Assembly (NCBI GenBank): GCA_021846225.1
Contig: JAJZCG010000001.1
Coordinates: 79,125 to 137,518 of the forward strand
Source of the DNA: Pseudomonadota bacterium
Lineage (GTDB): Bacteria > Pseudomonadota > Alphaproteobacteria > Acetobacterales > Acetobacteraceae
Reading direction: 5' to 3'
DNA: 58,394 bases
Part shown: in pieces, positions 1 to 10,560 of the stretch
How positions within the stretch are numbered: the stretch's first letter is position 1
Layout: every line of letters begins with the position of its first letter
Position numbers and translations under genes: made by a program
Notes under the pieces: model-generated
Told to the model about the DNA's origin: nothing
The model's input: only the letters and a program-made list of their open reading frames with translations
Databases searched by the model: none

Positions 1-675
1 TGGAATTACCCGTCCTGGCTGGTCAGCGCGGAATGGGCCGGTTATCTGCTTTTCCCGCTGTTGTGGTATATTGTCAGCTATCTTGATCATGTCGTCTCGA
101 TTGCATTCATTTTCTGCTGCCTCACCGCGCTGGGGCTGATTGATGTTGAATACCAGCACACACTTAACCTGAGCGCCGGTGCGGTGCTGCTGCGCTTCTT
201 GCCGGAGTTTCTGGCGGGCATTGCCGCGGCGCGAATCGTCCCGAGCTATGCCGATTTTCTGCCGACCCGGGCTTTGGCGGTTCTGGCTGCTGCGCTTATC
301 CTCATATTTTCCTCGCTCGGCTCCGATGCACTCACCGTTGCGGCGCTCTGGCTGCTGTTATTCAGCCTCACCATGCAGGCGGATGCCGAGCGCCCGCCGC
401 TGTTCGCTCATCCCGGCTGGTTGCGCTGGACTGGCCAGCTATCTTATGCGTTGTACATGAGCTTTGCCGTGGTTCAGCTGCTGCTGGCACTGCTCTTCAG
501 GCATCAGGGCTGGACCCCGTCCAGTCACGGCCTTCTCTTCGCCGCGGGCATGCTGGGGGGCACTTTTGCCGTTGCGGTTGTCTTGCATACCACAGTCGAG
601 CTTCCCTGCCGCCGCGCGGCTGGCCGCTGGCTCAATACCCCCGCCTCGCCTTTACAGCCAATCCGCTCTAAATAG
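1..675 (+). CDS. Acyltransferase family 3 membrane protein, C-terminal part
   Basis: The reading frame is open from the first base and ends at TAG 675, so the 5' end lies outside the window; the ORF-track start at 61 is internal. The first visible residues, [18 protein letters not shown], match the N-P-S-W-S-x-x-x-E-W signature of the acyltransferase 3 (OafA/NodX/OpgC-like) family. Several hydrophobic segments follow, as expected for these multi-pass inner-membrane enzymes that acylate sugars or glycans. The last 20 residues are polar and probably cytoplasmic. The acceptor cannot be inferred. It lies 26 bases before proS on the same strand, with no visible terminator between. Confidence 0.75.
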   Translation, partial: WNYPSWLVSAEWAGYLLFPLLWYIVSYLDHVVSIAFIFCCLTALGLIDVEYQHTLNLSAGAVLLRFLPEFLAGIAAARIVPSYADFLPTRALAVLAAALILIFSSLGSDALTVAALWLLLFSLTMQADAERPPLFAHPGWLRWTGQLSYALYMSFAVVQLLLALLFRHQGWTPSSHGLLFAAGMLGGTFAVAVVLHTTVELPCRRAAGRWLNTPASPLQPIRSK

Positions 676-701
676 CCCTCGCTCACACCATAAGGCTCTT
701 C

Positions 702-1994
702 ATGCGTCTCTCTCAAAGCTTGATCCCCACACTGAAAGAAACTCCCGCCGACGCGCAGATCGCCTCGCACCGGCTCATGCTGCGTGCCGGTCTGGTCCGC
801 CAGATGGCTTCTGGCATTTACGCTTGGCTACCTGCCGGGCTGCGGGTGCTCAACAAAATCTCCGCGATCGTACGTGAGGAGCAGGCCGCCGCCGGTGCCC
901 AGGAACTGCTGATGCCGACCATCCAGAGCGCTGATCTCTGGCGCGAGAGCGGGCGATACGAAGCCTATGGGAAGGAAATGCTGCGCATTACCGACCGGCA
1001 TGAGCGCGACCTCCTCTACGGCCCGACCAATGAGGAAATGATCACCGCCATCATGCGCGAGAGCGTGAAAAGCTACCGCGAGCTGCCGCAAAATCTCTAC
1101 CATATTCAGTGGAAATTCCGCGACGAGGTTCGCCCCCGCTTTGGCGTGCTGCGCGGCCGTGAATTCCTGATGAAGGACGGCTACGGCTTCGACCTGGATT
1201 ACGCAGGGGCGCTGCTCACCTACAAAAAAATGATGCTGGCCTACATGCGCACTTTCCAGCGCATCGGCATCACCGCCATCCCTATGCGCGCCGACACCGG
1301 TCAGATCGGTGGTGATCTCTCGCACGAATTCCACATTCTCGCCCCCACCGGCGAAAGCGGCGTGTTCTACGATGCCGCGTTTGAGGCTGGCGACCCCTCG
1401 GCCGCGGCCAGCGTAGAAGCGTTCTATGAGCAGATGACCACCATCTACGCCGCGACGGATGAAAAACACGATCTTGCAGCCTGGGAGAAAATCCCCGCTG
1501 AGCGCAAGCGTGAGGGCAGGGGGATTGAGGTCGGCCAGATTTTCTACTTCGGTAAAAAATACTCCGAATCCATGAATTTCACCGTTACCGGCCAGGACGG
1601 CACCAAAATCTTCCCCGAGATGGGCAGCTACGGTATCGGCGTCTCGCGCCTCGCAGGCGCCATCATCGAGGCCCGTCACGATGAAGCCGGCATCATCTGG
1701 CCGGACGCCATCGCCCCCTTCCGCGCCGCCATCCTCAATCTGCGCCAGGGCGACGCCGCCACCGGTAAAATCTGCGACGATCTCCACGAGAAACTTGGGC
1801 AGGATTGCCTCTACGATGACCGTGAGGAACGCGCAGGCGCCAAATTCGCCGAGGCCGATCTCATGGGCCACCCCTGGCAGATCATCGTTGGCCCGCGCGG
1901 CGCCGCGAACGGTCAGGTCGAGCTCAAGCGCCGCGCCACCGGTGAGCGCTTCGAGCTATCGGTTGCCGATGCCTTGGTGAAAGTTCTGTCCTGA
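702..1994 (+). CDS. proS: Prolyl-tRNA synthetase
   Basis: Class II aminoacyl-tRNA synthetase that charges tRNA-Pro with proline in the cytoplasm. The start [13 protein letters not shown] and motifs [22 protein letters not shown]-type motif 2 and the Gly-rich motif 3 ([11 protein letters not shown]) are clear. At 430 residues it is the short alphaproteobacterial form, without the roughly 180-residue editing insertion of the E. coli enzyme, so editing of Ala-tRNA-Pro may be done in trans. A C-terminal anticodon-binding domain covers about residues 340-430. Its stop overlaps the start of the LolC gene by one base (TGATG), so the two are probably translated from one message. Confidence 0.97.
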   Translation: MRLSQSLIPTLKETPADAQIASHRLMLRAGLVRQMASGIYAWLPAGLRVLNKISAIVREEQAAAGAQELLMPTIQSADLWRESGRYEAYGKEMLRITDRHERDLLYGPTNEEMITAIMRESVKSYRELPQNLYHIQWKFRDEVRPRFGVLRGREFLMKDGYGFDLDYAGALLTYKKMMLAYMRTFQRIGITAIPMRADTGQIGGDLSHEFHILAPTGESGVFYDAAFEAGDPSAAASVEAFYEQMTTIYAATDEKHDLAAWEKIPAERKREGRGIEVGQIFYFGKKYSESMNFTVTGQDGTKIFPEMGSYGIGVSRLAGAIIEARHDEAGIIWPDAIAPFRAAILNLRQGDAATGKICDDLHEKLGQDCLYDDREERAGAKFAEADLMGHPWQIIVGPRGAANGQVELKRRATGERFELSVADALVKVLS

Positions 1995-3244
1995 TGTTCA
2001 ACGCCTTCGAGCGAAAAGTCGCGGCCCGCTATCTGCGCGCGCGCCGTGGCGAGCGGTTCGTCTCCGTCATCGCGATTTTCTCGCTCGTGGGCATCGCCCT
2101 CGGGGTTGCCACGCTCATCATCGTCATGAGCGTGATGAACGGCTTTCGTCAGGAACTGCTCTCCCAGATCCTCGGCCTGAACGGTGATATCGGCGTCTAC
2201 AGCGCAGGCCCGCCGCTCACCGGATACGATGATATAACCGCCAAAATCCGCGCCATCCCGGGCGTCACCGCGGCTTTCCCCATCGTCCAGGGCGAGGTTT
2301 TGTTCTCCGGCCCGCGGGGTGGCACCGCAGGCGGCATCGCGCGCGGCATCACGCCCGAGGGCCTCGCGGCCCTGCCCACCGTTGCCAGCCACATCATCGC
2401 GGGCAGCCTCTCAGACCTCACGGGCGACGGCACAATCGCCATCGGCGGCGGGCTTGCCAACCAGTTTGGCATTACCGTTGGCCAGAGCATCACCCTCATC
2501 ATGCCGCAGGGTAAAGCCACCATCATCGGCACCATCCCCAGCATCCAGAGCTTCCGTGTCGCCGCCATCTTCCAGACCGGGATGCAGCAATACGATTCCA
2601 GCTTTGTCTTCCTGCCGCTGGGCGCCGCGCAAACCTTGTTCCAGCACCCCGGCGCCGCCACGCAAATTCAGGTCTTCGTGCGCGACCCGGACCACGACAG
2701 CGCAATCAAGCAGGCCATCGTCAACGCGCTGCCCAACTTGCCGCTCAATATCCAGGACTGGCGCCAAAACAACGATTCTTTCCTCGCCGCCGTTACTGTC
2801 GAGGGGAATGTGATGTTCCTCATCCTCACCCTCATCATCATTGTCGCCGCGTTCAACGTCATCTCCTCGCTCATCATGATGGTGAAGGATAAAGCCCGCG
2901 ACATCGCCATCCTGCGCACCATGGGCGCAACATCGGGCGCCATATTGCGCATCTTCCTGATGTGCGGCGCTTCGGTCGGCATTCTCGGCACCCTCATCGG
3001 CTTTGGCATCGGCGTGGTTTTTTGCGCCTATATCGAGCAGATCAAGGAGTTCGTCTCCAAAATCACCGGCACGCCGCTGTTTGATCCCACAGTCTATTAC
3101 CTGGAATCCCTGCCCGCGAAGCTGGACTGGCACCAGGTCACGGAAGTTATCCTGATGTCTTTTGCGCTATCAATTCTCGCCACCATCTACCCAAGCTGGC
3201 GCGCCGCGCGGATCGACCCGATCGAGGCGCTGCGCAGTGAGTGA
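1994..3244 (+). CDS. lolC: Lipoprotein-releasing ABC transporter permease, LolC/LolE family
   Basis: Inner-membrane permease of the Lol system, which extracts outer-membrane lipoproteins from the inner membrane. The N-terminus [26 protein letters not shown] and first membrane helix (about residues 25-50), a large periplasmic domain (about 50-265) and three C-terminal helices are the LolC/E pattern (MacB-PCD plus FtsX domains). The 416-residue length is normal. A single permease gene is present, as in many alphaproteobacteria where one LolC/E-type protein probably forms a homodimer. It overlaps proS by one base and lolD by eight bases, giving a proS-lolC-lolD operon. Confidence 0.92.
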   Translation: MFNAFERKVAARYLRARRGERFVSVIAIFSLVGIALGVATLIIVMSVMNGFRQELLSQILGLNGDIGVYSAGPPLTGYDDITAKIRAIPGVTAAFPIVQGEVLFSGPRGGTAGGIARGITPEGLAALPTVASHIIAGSLSDLTGDGTIAIGGGLANQFGITVGQSITLIMPQGKATIIGTIPSIQSFRVAAIFQTGMQQYDSSFVFLPLGAAQTLFQHPGAATQIQVFVRDPDHDSAIKQAIVNALPNLPLNIQDWRQNNDSFLAAVTVEGNVMFLILTLIIIVAAFNVISSLIMMVKDKARDIAILRTMGATSGAILRIFLMCGASVGILGTLIGFGIGVVFCAYIEQIKEFVSKITGTPLFDPTVYYLESLPAKLDWHQVTEVILMSFALSILATIYPSWRAARIDPIEALRSE

Positions 3245-3911
3245 TTTTCTGCTCCACCTCCAGGCTATCGGCCGCACCTACAAAACGGGTTCTGAATCGC
3301 TCACCGTGCTCGATGGCGCCGAGCTGTTCCTCAATCGCGGTGAAATCGTCGCGCTCGTGGCGCCTTCCGGCTCGGGTAAATCTACCCTGCTGCATCTGGC
3401 CGGGCTATTGGAGAAGCCGGATGGCGGCGCGGTGATCATAGGCGGCCAGGATTGCGGCAAACTCTCCGACGACGCGCGGACGAATATCCGCCTGCGCACC
3501 ATTGGCATCGTCTATCAGTTTCATCATCTGCTGGCGGAATTCACCGCGCTGGAAAACATTTCCCTGCCGCAGATGATTGCGGGAAAAACGCAGGCGCAAG
3601 CTGACCTGCGCTCCATGGAGCTGCTGGGAAAATTCGGCCTTACCGCGCGCGCCCAGCATCTGCCGGGCAAGCTCTCGGGCGGTGAACAGCAGCGCGTCGC
3701 CATTGCCCGCGCCCTGGCCAACAACCCCTCGCTCCTGCTCGCGGACGAGCCCACAGGCAACCTTGATGTCCACACCGCCAACATTGTGTTCGAGGAATTG
3801 CTGCACATCGTCCGTTCGGAAAATGTCGCCGCCCTGATCGCGACCCATAACCCGGATCTGGCCCAGCGCATGGACCGCCAGCTAACCCTGCGCGAAGGAA
3901 AACTCGTTTAA
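3237..3911 (+). CDS. lolD: Lipoprotein-releasing ABC transporter ATPase LolD
   Basis: Cytoplasmic ATPase that powers LolC/E. Walker A ([17 protein letters not shown]), signature [15 protein letters not shown] and Walker [13 protein letters not shown] are all intact, with the LolD-typical DEPTGNLD. I chose the GTG at 3237, which overlaps the end of lolC and gives a normal 224-residue protein beginning VSDFLLHL; the ORF-track start at 3162 would add a basic, unconserved extension encoded inside lolC. The 3' end overlaps the convergent pip gene by four bases. Confidence 0.93.
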   Translation: MSDFLLHLQAIGRTYKTGSESLTVLDGAELFLNRGEIVALVAPSGSGKSTLLHLAGLLEKPDGGAVIIGGQDCGKLSDDARTNIRLRTIGIVYQFHHLLAEFTALENISLPQMIAGKTQAQADLRSMELLGKFGLTARAQHLPGKLSGGEQQRVAIARALANNPSLLLADEPTGNLDVHTANIVFEELLHIVRSENVAALIATHNPDLAQRMDRQLTLREGKLV

Positions 3912-4858
3912 GCCAGCGTCCGGCAGCGCTCCAGCGCTGCGATCAGCGCCGTCCGCACCCCCGGCTCCAGGGCTGAATGCCCTGCATCGGGCACCATGGT
4001 CAGCCGGGCGCGGGGCCATGCCGCCGTCAGTTCAAATGCCGACTGCGCCGGGCAGATCATATCATAGCGCCCCTGCACGATCTCGCCGGGAATCTCCCGC
4101 AGTTTATCCATATGGCCGAGCAGTCCGCCCTCGGGCAGGAACAGATCATTAACGAAATAATGCGCCTCGATGCGCGCCAGCCCAAGCGCTGAACGGTCCT
4201 GCGCGAAGGCTGAGACAGCCTCAAAACTGGGCAGCAGCGTCGAGCATGATCCCTCATAAACGCTCCAGCTCCGCGCTGCCGGTCCATGAACCCGCGGGTC
4301 GGGATCGCTCAGCCGCCGTAAATAGCTGGCGAGCAAATCCGCCCGTTCGTTTTCAGGAAGAAATCCTGAAAACGCCGCATGCGCCTCGGGAAACACGCGC
4401 GCCAAGCCATGCAGAAACCATTCCACCTCAGCCGCCCGGCCAAGAAAAATGCCGCGCAGGACCGCGCCGGTCACCGCCTCGGGGTGCGCCTGCGCGTAAG
4501 CCAGCGCCAGCGTCGAGCCCCAGGAGCCGCCAAACAGCAGCCAGCGCTCCACGCCCAAAAACTCTCGCAATAGTTCGATGTCTTCCACCAGATGCGGCGT
4601 GGTGTTCGCCGCCAGGCTGCCCAGCGGCGTTGAGCGCCCGGCCCCGCGCTGGTCGAAAATAATCGCCCGCCACACGTTCGGATCAAAAAACCGCCGGTGC
4701 ACCGTTCCCGCGCCCGCGCCCGGCCCGCCGTGCAGAAACAGCACCGGTTTGCCGAGCGGATTGCCGACCTGCTCCCAATACATCACATGCCCGCCGGAGA
4801 GGGGAAGATACCCGCTCTGGTAGGGCGCTATCTCCGGGAACAGATCACCGCGCGGCAT
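3908..4858 (-). CDS. pip: Proline iminopeptidase
   Basis: Alpha/beta-hydrolase (peptidase S33) that removes N-terminal proline from peptides. The start [20 protein letters not shown], the oxyanion motif HGGPGAG and the nucleophile elbow GGSWGS are diagnostic, and a catalytic Asp and His are expected in the C-terminal RYDMICP and DAGHS segments. I set the start at the ATG read from 4858, giving 316 residues, the usual length; the longer ORF-track version adds an arginine/proline-rich shadow of the neighbouring aminotransferase gene. The start lies seven bases after the stop of the upstream degT-like gene, so pip is probably the last gene of that minus-strand operon. Confidence 0.93.
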   Translation of the reverse strand: MPRGDLFPEIAPYQSGYLPLSGGHVMYWEQVGNPLGKPVLFLHGGPGAGAGTVHRRFFDPNVWRAIIFDQRGAGRSTPLGSLAANTTPHLVEDIELLREFLGVERWLLFGGSWGSTLALAYAQAHPEAVTGAVLRGIFLGRAAEVEWFLHGLARVFPEAHAAFSGFLPENERADLLASYLRRLSDPDPRVHGPAARSWSVYEGSCSTLLPSFEAVSAFAQDRSALGLARIEAHYFVNDLFLPEGGLLGHMDKLREIPGEIVQGRYDMICPAQSAFELTAAWPRARLTMVPDAGHSALEPGVRTALIAALERCRTLA

Positions 4859-4865
4859 ATTGGGC

Positions 4866-6011
4866 TTAAACCAGGGCGGCGCGCAGCACAGCCGCCACCC
4901 GGGCGGCCTGCGAGTCGGACAAATCCGGGTGGATCGGCAGCGCCAGAATCCGGCGCCCCAGCCCCTCGGCCACCGGCAGCGGCGCGCCATCGTGGCAGGA
5001 CGCATAGGCCGGCTGCTGGTGCAGCGCGCGCGGGTAATACACCGCATGCCCGATCCCCGCCGCCTGCAGCGCGGCCTTGGCCTTTTCACGCTCCGCCTCG
5101 TCGCGCAGCAACACTGAATAAACCGCCCAGGCGCTCACGCTCTGCGCCACCCGCGATGGAACCTTCAGCACATCGGCCAGCGCCTTGTCATAAATCCCGG
5201 CGATTTCCTCGCGCCGCGCGATCTCGTCCTCGAACACCTCCAGCTTGGCCAGCAACACCGCCGCCTGCATCGTATCCAGCCGTCCGTTCATGCCGATGCG
5301 CATCACCTCATAGCGCGTGGTGCCCTCGCCATGCGTGCGCAGCGAGCGGAACAGCGCCGCACGTTCGGCCGACTCCGTAAATAGCGCGCCGCCATCGCCA
5401 TAGGCGCCGAGCGGCTTGGAGGGGAAAAAGCTGGTCGCCGTGGCATCCGCCGCCCGGCCCAGCCGCTCGCCTTTCAGCGCCGCGCCAAAGCTCTGCGCGC
5501 AATCATCGAGCGTATACAGCCCTTCGCGCGCGGCGATGGCGCGGATTCCCTCCCAATCCGCCGGCTGTCCGAACAGATCCACGCCGACCACGGCGCGCGG
5601 CCTTAACACGCCGCCACGCTTCACATCCGCGATCCGCGCCTCCAGCCCCGCCAGATCAATCTGGAACGTATGCGGATCGACATCCACGAACACCGGCGTG
5701 GCGCCCAGCAGCAGCGGCACCTCGGCGGTGGCGGTGTAGGTGAAGGCGGGCAGAAACACCGCGTCTCCTCGCCCGATTCCCTCGGCCATCATCGCAATCT
5801 GTAACGCATCGGTGCCCGAGCTCACCGTCACGCAATGCGCCGCGCCGCAAAACGCCGCCAGCCGGGCCTCCAGCTCACCTACCTCCGGGCCGAGAATATA
5901 TTGCCCATGTGCCAGCACCGCATCCAGCCTGGCGCGCAGGCCGGGGCCAATGCGCGCCTGCTGCGCTTTCAGGTCAAGAAACGCGACAGGGGAGAGATTT
6001 TCTGTGTTCAT
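4866..6011 (-). CDS. DegT/DnrJ/EryC1/StrS-family sugar aminotransferase
   Basis: PLP-dependent aminotransferase of the type that makes amino sugars on nucleotide carriers. The family motifs are present in order: SSGTDALQIA near residue 64, LPAFTYTATAE near 87, the DDCAQSFGA cofactor region near 169 and the Schiff-base lysine in FFPSKPLGAYGDGG (about K199). Length (381) and sequence style are close to WbpE/WlbC, which transaminate 3-keto nucleotide sugars. It lies ten bases downstream of a WbpM/CapD-type dehydratase, so together they probably supply a modified amino sugar for O-antigen or capsule. The exact substrate cannot be fixed from sequence. Confidence 0.9.
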   Translation of the reverse strand: MNTENLSPVAFLDLKAQQARIGPGLRARLDAVLAHGQYILGPEVGELEARLAAFCGAAHCVTVSSGTDALQIAMMAEGIGRGDAVFLPAFTYTATAEVPLLLGATPVFVDVDPHTFQIDLAGLEARIADVKRGGVLRPRAVVGVDLFGQPADWEGIRAIAAREGLYTLDDCAQSFGAALKGERLGRAADATATSFFPSKPLGAYGDGGALFTESAERAALFRSLRTHGEGTTRYEVMRIGMNGRLDTMQAAVLLAKLEVFEDEIARREEIAGIYDKALADVLKVPSRVAQSVSAWAVYSVLLRDEAEREKAKAALQAAGIGHAVYYPRALHQQPAYASCHDGAPLPVAEGLGRRILALPIHPDLSDSQAARVAAVLRAALV

Positions 6012-6021
6012 AATACCAATC

Positions 6022-7917
6022 CTAGCTCGCCGGACTCAAAACGGCGAGACCTCCCGCCGGGACAAATTCCGGCACCATCCGCGCCAGTGCCGCCAGAGCC
6101 CCGGCTTCGTCAGCCGCCACGCAAGCGGCTTCAATATCGCGTATCGCGGCGGCCACGAGCCGCATATCGCTCACGCGCGGGCTTGCCATCAGCAACCCCT
6201 CGTGGCCGGTGGGCTCAGCCTGTTCACCGCCATGGAACAGCTCCTCGAATAATTTCTCACCCGGCCGCAGCCCGGTGTAGCGGATCGCCACATCCACATC
6301 CGGCCGCAGCCCGGCAAGGCGGATCATTTGCCGGGCCAGATCCGCGATTTTCACAGGCGCCCCCATATCCAGCACAAAAATCCCGCCATCGGGGATCGCC
6401 GTCTCGCCACGGCCCACCACCGAGGCTTGAAGCACAAGCCCAACGGCTTCGCGTACGGTCATGAAGTAGCGCTGCATTTCGGGGTGGGTTACCGTCAGCG
6501 GTCCGCCCTGGGCGAGCTGCCGGCGGAACAGCGGCACCACCGAGCCGGTGGAGCCCAGCACATTGCCAAACCGCACGGTCACGCAGCGCATTCCCTGGCC
6601 GCCGCCGCGCCGCGCCTGCACGTTCAAACCTTGGCAATACATTTCCGCCAGCCGCTTGCTGGCCCCCATCACCGAGCTGGGGTTCACCGCTTTATCGGTG
6701 GAGATCAGCACCATCAGCGCCGCCCCGCTGGCGGCGGCGGCATCAGCCACCGCGCGCGTGCCGAGCACATTGGTCTGCACCCCCTCCAGCGGGTTTGCTT
6801 CCACGATCGGCACATGCTTCAGCGCGGCGGCGTGGAACACCAGCTCGGGGCGGAATTTCTGGCACAAGGCCATCATCCGCGCCGCATCGCGCACATCGCC
6901 GATAACCGCGCGCCGCGGCACCTCCGGGGCCAGCTCCGCCAGTTCCAGATCAATCTGCCAAAGCGCATACTCGCCATTGTCCAGCAGCAGAATTTCGCCC
7001 GGCGCAAACCCCGCGACCTGGCGCGCGAGTTCCGCGCCGATGCTGCCCCCTGCACCTGTCACCAGCACGCGCCGGCCCGTGATTAGCCGCGCCATCCCCG
7101 AACGGTCAGGCTGCACCTGCTGGCGGTTCAGCAGATCCTCGATCGCGATCGGCTGTAATTCCAGTTTGTGTTCCGCCGGGGCCAGCCGGGTCAGGCTGGG
7201 GGCGCGCAATACCCTGATGCCGCTGCGCGCCGCAACCGCCAGCAGGCTTGTCAGCCTGTCACCCATCAAGCCGCCTGCGGTGATAATCAGCAGATCAGGT
7301 TTTTGTTCCAGCCTGGCCAGCGCTGCCTCTGCCGTCTCCACGGTGCCGAAAACATCCAGCCCGTGCAGCCGCTGCCCCATGTGTTTGGCTGAGAGGGCCA
7401 ACACCCCGGCCACCCGGTAGGGAGAAGCGGCCGCCTGATGATGCGCCGCCAAAAACAGCTCCGCGCTTGCGGCATCGCCCACCAGAACAGCCCTCTGCGC
7501 CGCGATCCGGCGGTCAGAACTGCGGATGCGCGCCAGGCGGTACAGAAATTTCGGCGAAATCAGAAACACCACCAGAGACAAAGCCAGAATCACCGGAAAT
7601 GCCGGTGAGGGCAGGGGGATGCCCGAGCCGATGAGCAGCAGCACCAGCATCACCGCCGTAACCACTCCGGCAGCGCCGATCACGGCCAGATCTCTGAAGG
7701 AGATAAACCGCCAATGCAGCCGGGGGAGGCCAAGCGGCGCCCCGATCAGCCAGATCGCCACGGCGCCGCCCAGAGGCAACACAGGCGGCTGCGGTATGGG
7801 GGCAGCGGGGGCGGCCAGCCAGAAGCTTAACCCTACCGCCAGCGCCGCGAAGGCACCGTCCAGCAGTATGTTCACCGCCATACGGGCTTGCAGTCGCGAA
7901 AGGTTGAGCTCACTCAT
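6022..7917 (-). CDS. WbpM/CapD-type membrane-bound nucleotide-sugar 4,6-dehydratase
   Basis: Polysaccharide biosynthesis enzyme with four N-terminal membrane helices (about residues 12-120), a CoA-binding-like linker domain and a C-terminal extended-SDR domain. The NAD-binding motif VTGAGGSIGAELARQ starts near residue 286. The active site reads STDKAVNPSSVMGASKRLAE: a methionine (about M417) replaces the usual catalytic tyrosine four residues before lysine 421, the altered S-M-K triad known for WbpM-like enzymes. It probably acts on UDP-GlcNAc or a similar sugar at the inner membrane. It is the first gene of a minus-strand operon with the aminotransferase and pip. Confidence 0.9.
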   Translation of the reverse strand: MSELNLSRLQARMAVNILLDGAFAALAVGLSFWLAAPAAPIPQPPVLPLGGAVAIWLIGAPLGLPRLHWRFISFRDLAVIGAAGVVTAVMLVLLLIGSGIPLPSPAFPVILALSLVVFLISPKFLYRLARIRSSDRRIAAQRAVLVGDAASAELFLAAHHQAAASPYRVAGVLALSAKHMGQRLHGLDVFGTVETAEAALARLEQKPDLLIITAGGLMGDRLTSLLAVAARSGIRVLRAPSLTRLAPAEHKLELQPIAIEDLLNRQQVQPDRSGMARLITGRRVLVTGAGGSIGAELARQVAGFAPGEILLLDNGEYALWQIDLELAELAPEVPRRAVIGDVRDAARMMALCQKFRPELVFHAAALKHVPIVEANPLEGVQTNVLGTRAVADAAAASGAALMVLISTDKAVNPSSVMGASKRLAEMYCQGLNVQARRGGGQGMRCVTVRFGNVLGSTGSVVPLFRRQLAQGGPLTVTHPEMQRYFMTVREAVGLVLQASVVGRGETAIPDGGIFVLDMGAPVKIADLARQMIRLAGLRPDVDVAIRYTGLRPGEKLFEELFHGGEQAEPTGHEGLLMASPRVSDMRLVAAAIRDIEAACVAADEAGALAALARMVPEFVPAGGLAVLSPAS

Positions 7918-8007
7918 GGTTGCAGCCTTATATCCGGGGAAGCCGCGGCTTATCCATAAGCGCGATCAGCCGCCCCGGCTTAAAACATGCCGGGTGGGCG
8001 GCGGGCG

Positions 8008-8469
8008 CTAGCCGAGCCAGAAAGTCCCTTCAACCTCAACCGCCGCGTCCAGCGGCAGCGACGCCACGCCGACGGTGGAGCGCGCATGGCGCCCCAGATC
8101 GCCAAAAGCGGCCACCGCCAAATCGGACGCACCGTTCATCACAACGGCATGTTGCGAGAACTCCGGCGCCGCGGCGATGAAACCACCAAGCCGGATCACC
8201 TTGGTGATGCTGGCCAGGCCGCCAGGAAGCGCCGCTTCCAGCTGCGCCAGCACATTGATCAGGCAAAGCCGCGCCGCGTGCTGCCCCTCTTCGATCGAGA
8301 CATTCAGCCCGAGTTTCCCCGTCACCGCCACCTTGCCGTCAATGGCGGGCAACTGCCCGCTCACGGTTACCAAATTGCCGGCAATGCTCACCGGCACATA
8401 GGTCGCCACCGGGGGCATCGGCCGGGGCAGGGTGATTCCAAGTTCGGCCAGCCGTTCGATCACATTCAT
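8008..8469 (-). CDS. RidA/YjgF family enamine/imine deaminase
   Basis: A 153-residue protein of the YjgF/YER057c/UK114 family, long form. The C-terminal block [20 protein letters not shown] carries the conserved Arg that binds the carboxylate of 2-aminoacrylate in RidA. RidA proteins hydrolyse reactive enamines/imines released by PLP enzymes. The start overlaps the stop of the upstream TSCPD gene by four bases, so it is probably translationally coupled to it. Substrate specificity of this subgroup is unknown. Confidence 0.88.
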   Translation of the reverse strand: MNVIERLAELGITLPRPMPPVATYVPVSIAGNLVTVSGQLPAIDGKVAVTGKLGLNVSIEEGQHAARLCLINVLAQLEAALPGGLASITKVIRLGGFIAAAPEFSQHAVVMNGASDLAVAAFGDLGRHARSTVGVASLPLDAAVEVEGTFWLG

Positions 8470-9992
8470 GCGTTGCTCACCAGTTTCAGGTTTTTGCGCC
8501 GTTCGCGCGGGGCAGGGGCGGGAAGATCAAGCGGCAGCAGCGGCGCGCGGTCGGCCGCGCCATCGCCCACGGTATCGCTGGCTTCGGGCACCGCCGGGGC
8601 CAGATTCGTCTGCCCCAGATAGTTTACCGCGAGATTGCGGAACACATAATCGATCATCGAGGTCGCCTGCGGCACCGCTGGATCGCCCTCCACCGTCCCG
8701 GCGGGGCCAAAGCGCGTGAAGGTGAACGCCTCGACGTAATCCTCCAGGTTGACCCCGTGTTGCAGCCCCAGGCTCACCGCGATCGCAAAGGCGTCCATCA
8801 GGCCGCGGAAGGCTGAGCCCTCCTTATGCAGCGCGATGAAAATTTCGCCCAACCGGCCATTGCCGTATTCGCCGGTGGAGATGAATAATTTATGCCCGCC
8901 GACGCTGGCTTTTTGCGTGTAGCCGCTGCGGCGCGCGGGCAATGCCTCGCGGTTGGACTGCCGGCGCGCGGGCATGGGCGCCGCCGGACGCGCGGGCATC
9001 CGCGCCACCAGAGGCTCCAGCGCATCATGCATCGCGGCATGCGCCGCCGGGCGCACGGGAGGGAGCAAGGCTTCACCGCTCAACATCCTGGCCAGAGCCG
9101 CCTCGGCGTTCAGGCCCAGCGCCGCCAGCCGCGCGTTAACCCAAAGGCTCAGCCGCCCCTCATCGTCCACCGGTGAGAGCGCCGGGGCGAAATTACGCGC
9201 CTCAGCCCCCAGCAGGGCCTCAATTTCCGGTGTCGCGGAAAAGCCGAGCAATGCCTCGTGGCGGCGTGAGCCCGCTGCCAGAGCCTCCCGCTGCGCCGCC
9301 TCGGTGGCTTCCTTCAGCCCCGGCACCATGCAATCGGCCGGCAAAGCGGCGGCTGTCACCGGATAGCCCGGCGCCGTGCCGCGTGCCAGCAGCCTGGCCG
9401 AGGCGATGTCAGCTTGCGCCCCCATGAACGCCGTAAGCGTGAAAGCCGTATCCCGCGCCGGTGTGGAGTCATAATCCACGCCGAGTCTCGCCAGGAACAG
9501 GTTGAGGTCCGTGAAGCCGATACTGAGCCGGTGCGCCGAGGGTGCGCTCAGCGTCAGCGCCGTTACCGCGCACTGCACCATCGTCCCCAGCCGGGCAATG
9601 TCAAAAACCCCAGCTTCATCGACAAACGCATTCAGGTTGAACACAAAGCCCGGCTGCCCGGATGCTTTGTTCTGCCAGACATCGGCGCTCGGGCTGCCCA
9701 GCCGCGCGGCCAGCAGCTCATGCAGCTGTGCGCCCAGCTCCGGCGCAATTGCGGTGGTTTGCGCCCGGGCTGCGATTGGCGCAATCCAGGCCTGCGCCGC
9801 GAGCGCAATATCCAGCGCGCCTCGCTCCGGCAGTATCCCTGCGAGCGCATTGGCCGCTCCGGCGCCCCAGGCGGCGGGGATTTTAACATCAACCGCCACA
9901 GAATCCGGGTCCGCGCGTCCGGCGAACACCGCCTGTTTTATACCATGCCAGGATTTGTCAGTTCTGGATTTGTCGGTTCTATAAGTGCCCAT
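8466..9992 (-). CDS. RNR-like TSCPD-domain protein (class II ribonucleotide reductase relative)
   Basis: The C-terminal third (about residues 350-455) contains [36 protein letters not shown] and [16 protein letters not shown], which match the C-terminal TSCPD region of adenosylcobalamin-dependent ribonucleotide reductase NrdJ. Upstream, segments such as [21 protein letters not shown] recall the reductase barrel, but I see no clear active-site cysteine/radical-loop set and the protein is only 508 residues. It may be a regulatory or specificity partner of a shorter class II enzyme encoded elsewhere, or a degenerate paralogue. Two NrdR-like boxes lie 33-80 bases upstream. The first residues contain a short RTDKS repeat, so the exact start is uncertain. 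Confidence 0.75.
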   Translation of the reverse strand: MGTYRTDKSRTDKSWHGIKQAVFAGRADPDSVAVDVKIPAAWGAGAANALAGILPERGALDIALAAQAWIAPIAARAQTTAIAPELGAQLHELLAARLGSPSADVWQNKASGQPGFVFNLNAFVDEAGVFDIARLGTMVQCAVTALTLSAPSAHRLSIGFTDLNLFLARLGVDYDSTPARDTAFTLTAFMGAQADIASARLLARGTAPGYPVTAAALPADCMVPGLKEATEAAQREALAAGSRRHEALLGFSATPEIEALLGAEARNFAPALSPVDDEGRLSLWVNARLAALGLNAEAALARMLSGEALLPPVRPAAHAAMHDALEPLVARMPARPAAPMPARRQSNREALPARRSGYTQKASVGGHKLFISTGEYGNGRLGEIFIALHKEGSAFRGLMDAFAIAVSLGLQHGVNLEDYVEAFTFTRFGPAGTVEGDPAVPQATSMIDYVFRNLAVNYLGQTNLAPAVPEASDTVGDGAADRAPLLPLDLPAPAPRERRKNLKLVSNA

Positions 9993-10024
9993 GCCCTCAT
10001 CCTATGCCGGCCGGTGCGCCAGTT

Positions 10025-10072
10025 AAAGTGCATATAGTGGCAAATTTTGTTCCAAACCACAAAATACTGTGG
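10025..10072. promoter_or_regulatory. Two NrdR-like boxes in the divergent intergenic region
   Basis: The site CCACAAAATACTGTGG (10057-10072) fits the NrdR box pattern (acaCwAtATatwGtgt) at 12 of 16 positions, including both CAC/GTG ends. A second, weaker copy AAAGTGCATATAGTGG (10025-10040) keeps the right half. Their centres are 32 bp apart, the usual phasing of paired NrdR boxes. They lie upstream of the RNR-like TSCPD gene (start 9992), with NDUFA12 diverging on the other side. This supports control by the nucleotide-sensing repressor NrdR; it is inferred from pattern matching by eye. Confidence 0.55.
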
Positions 10073-10131
10073 ATAGTCTGCGCGCAACTTGAAGATGGAC
10101 CACAGCGCCCGCTTCACTTATATCAGGCGGC

Positions 10132-10560
10132 ATGAGCACTTCCCAATCCGCATCCGCTGCCAAAGTCTCAATCAGCCAGCTCGGCGGTCTGCGCCGGCTA
10201 ATCTTCAGCCCGGGCCTGGTGCTCTACACGCTTCGCCACGGCCGCCTCGCCGGGCGCGACGAGCAGGGCAATTTGTATTTTGAGCGTCCGGCTCACGGCA
10301 TTGCCCGCAAGGGCCGCCGCTGGGTGGTTTATGCCGGCGCCGCTGATCCTTCCGCCGTCGCCCCGCGCTGGCACGCCTGGCTGCATCGCCTCACGGACCA
10401 GCCGCTGCCCGAGACCAGCGGCAAGCCCTGGGTCAAACCGCACCAGCCCAACCTCACGGGCACGGCGGCAAGCTACCGCCCTGCCGGACATGATTATAAG
10501 GGTGGCAAGCGCGCCGCCGCCTCAGCCGATTACGAATCCTGGACGCCGGGGCAGGGATGA
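10132..10560 (+). CDS. NDUFA12-family NADH:ubiquinone oxidoreductase accessory subunit
   Basis: A 142-residue protein of the NDUFA12/17.2-kDa complex I subunit family, a supernumerary subunit shared by alphaproteobacteria and mitochondria. Family features are the RHGRLAGRDEQGNLYFE segment, the conserved RRWVVYAG block, and PRWHAWLHRLTDQPLPE followed by KPWVKPHQPNLTGT. It would sit on the peripheral arm of complex I. The stop overlaps the mlaD start (GGATGATGG), and in alphaproteobacteria this gene commonly sits beside mlaD and a DUF2155 gene, as here. Confidence 0.92.
   Translation: MSTSQSASAAKVSISQLGGLRRLIFSPGLVLYTLRHGRLAGRDEQGNLYFERPAHGIARKGRRWVVYAGAADPSAVAPRWHAWLHRLTDQPLPETSGKPWVKPHQPNLTGTAASYRPAGHDYKGGKRAAASADYESWTPGQG

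Noticed and set aside
828-1871. A 347-aa minus-strand ORF opposite proS, and similar long ORFs opposite most GC-rich genes (for example 11941-12981, 16399-17760, 34169-35764, 51510-52472).
   Set aside because: They are antisense shadows of clearly conserved genes, with repetitive His/Arg/Gly composition and no ribosome sites.
3162-3236. ORF-track N-terminal extension of LolD.
   Set aside because: It lies inside lolC and encodes an unconserved basic peptide; the GTG at 3237 gives the standard LolD start.
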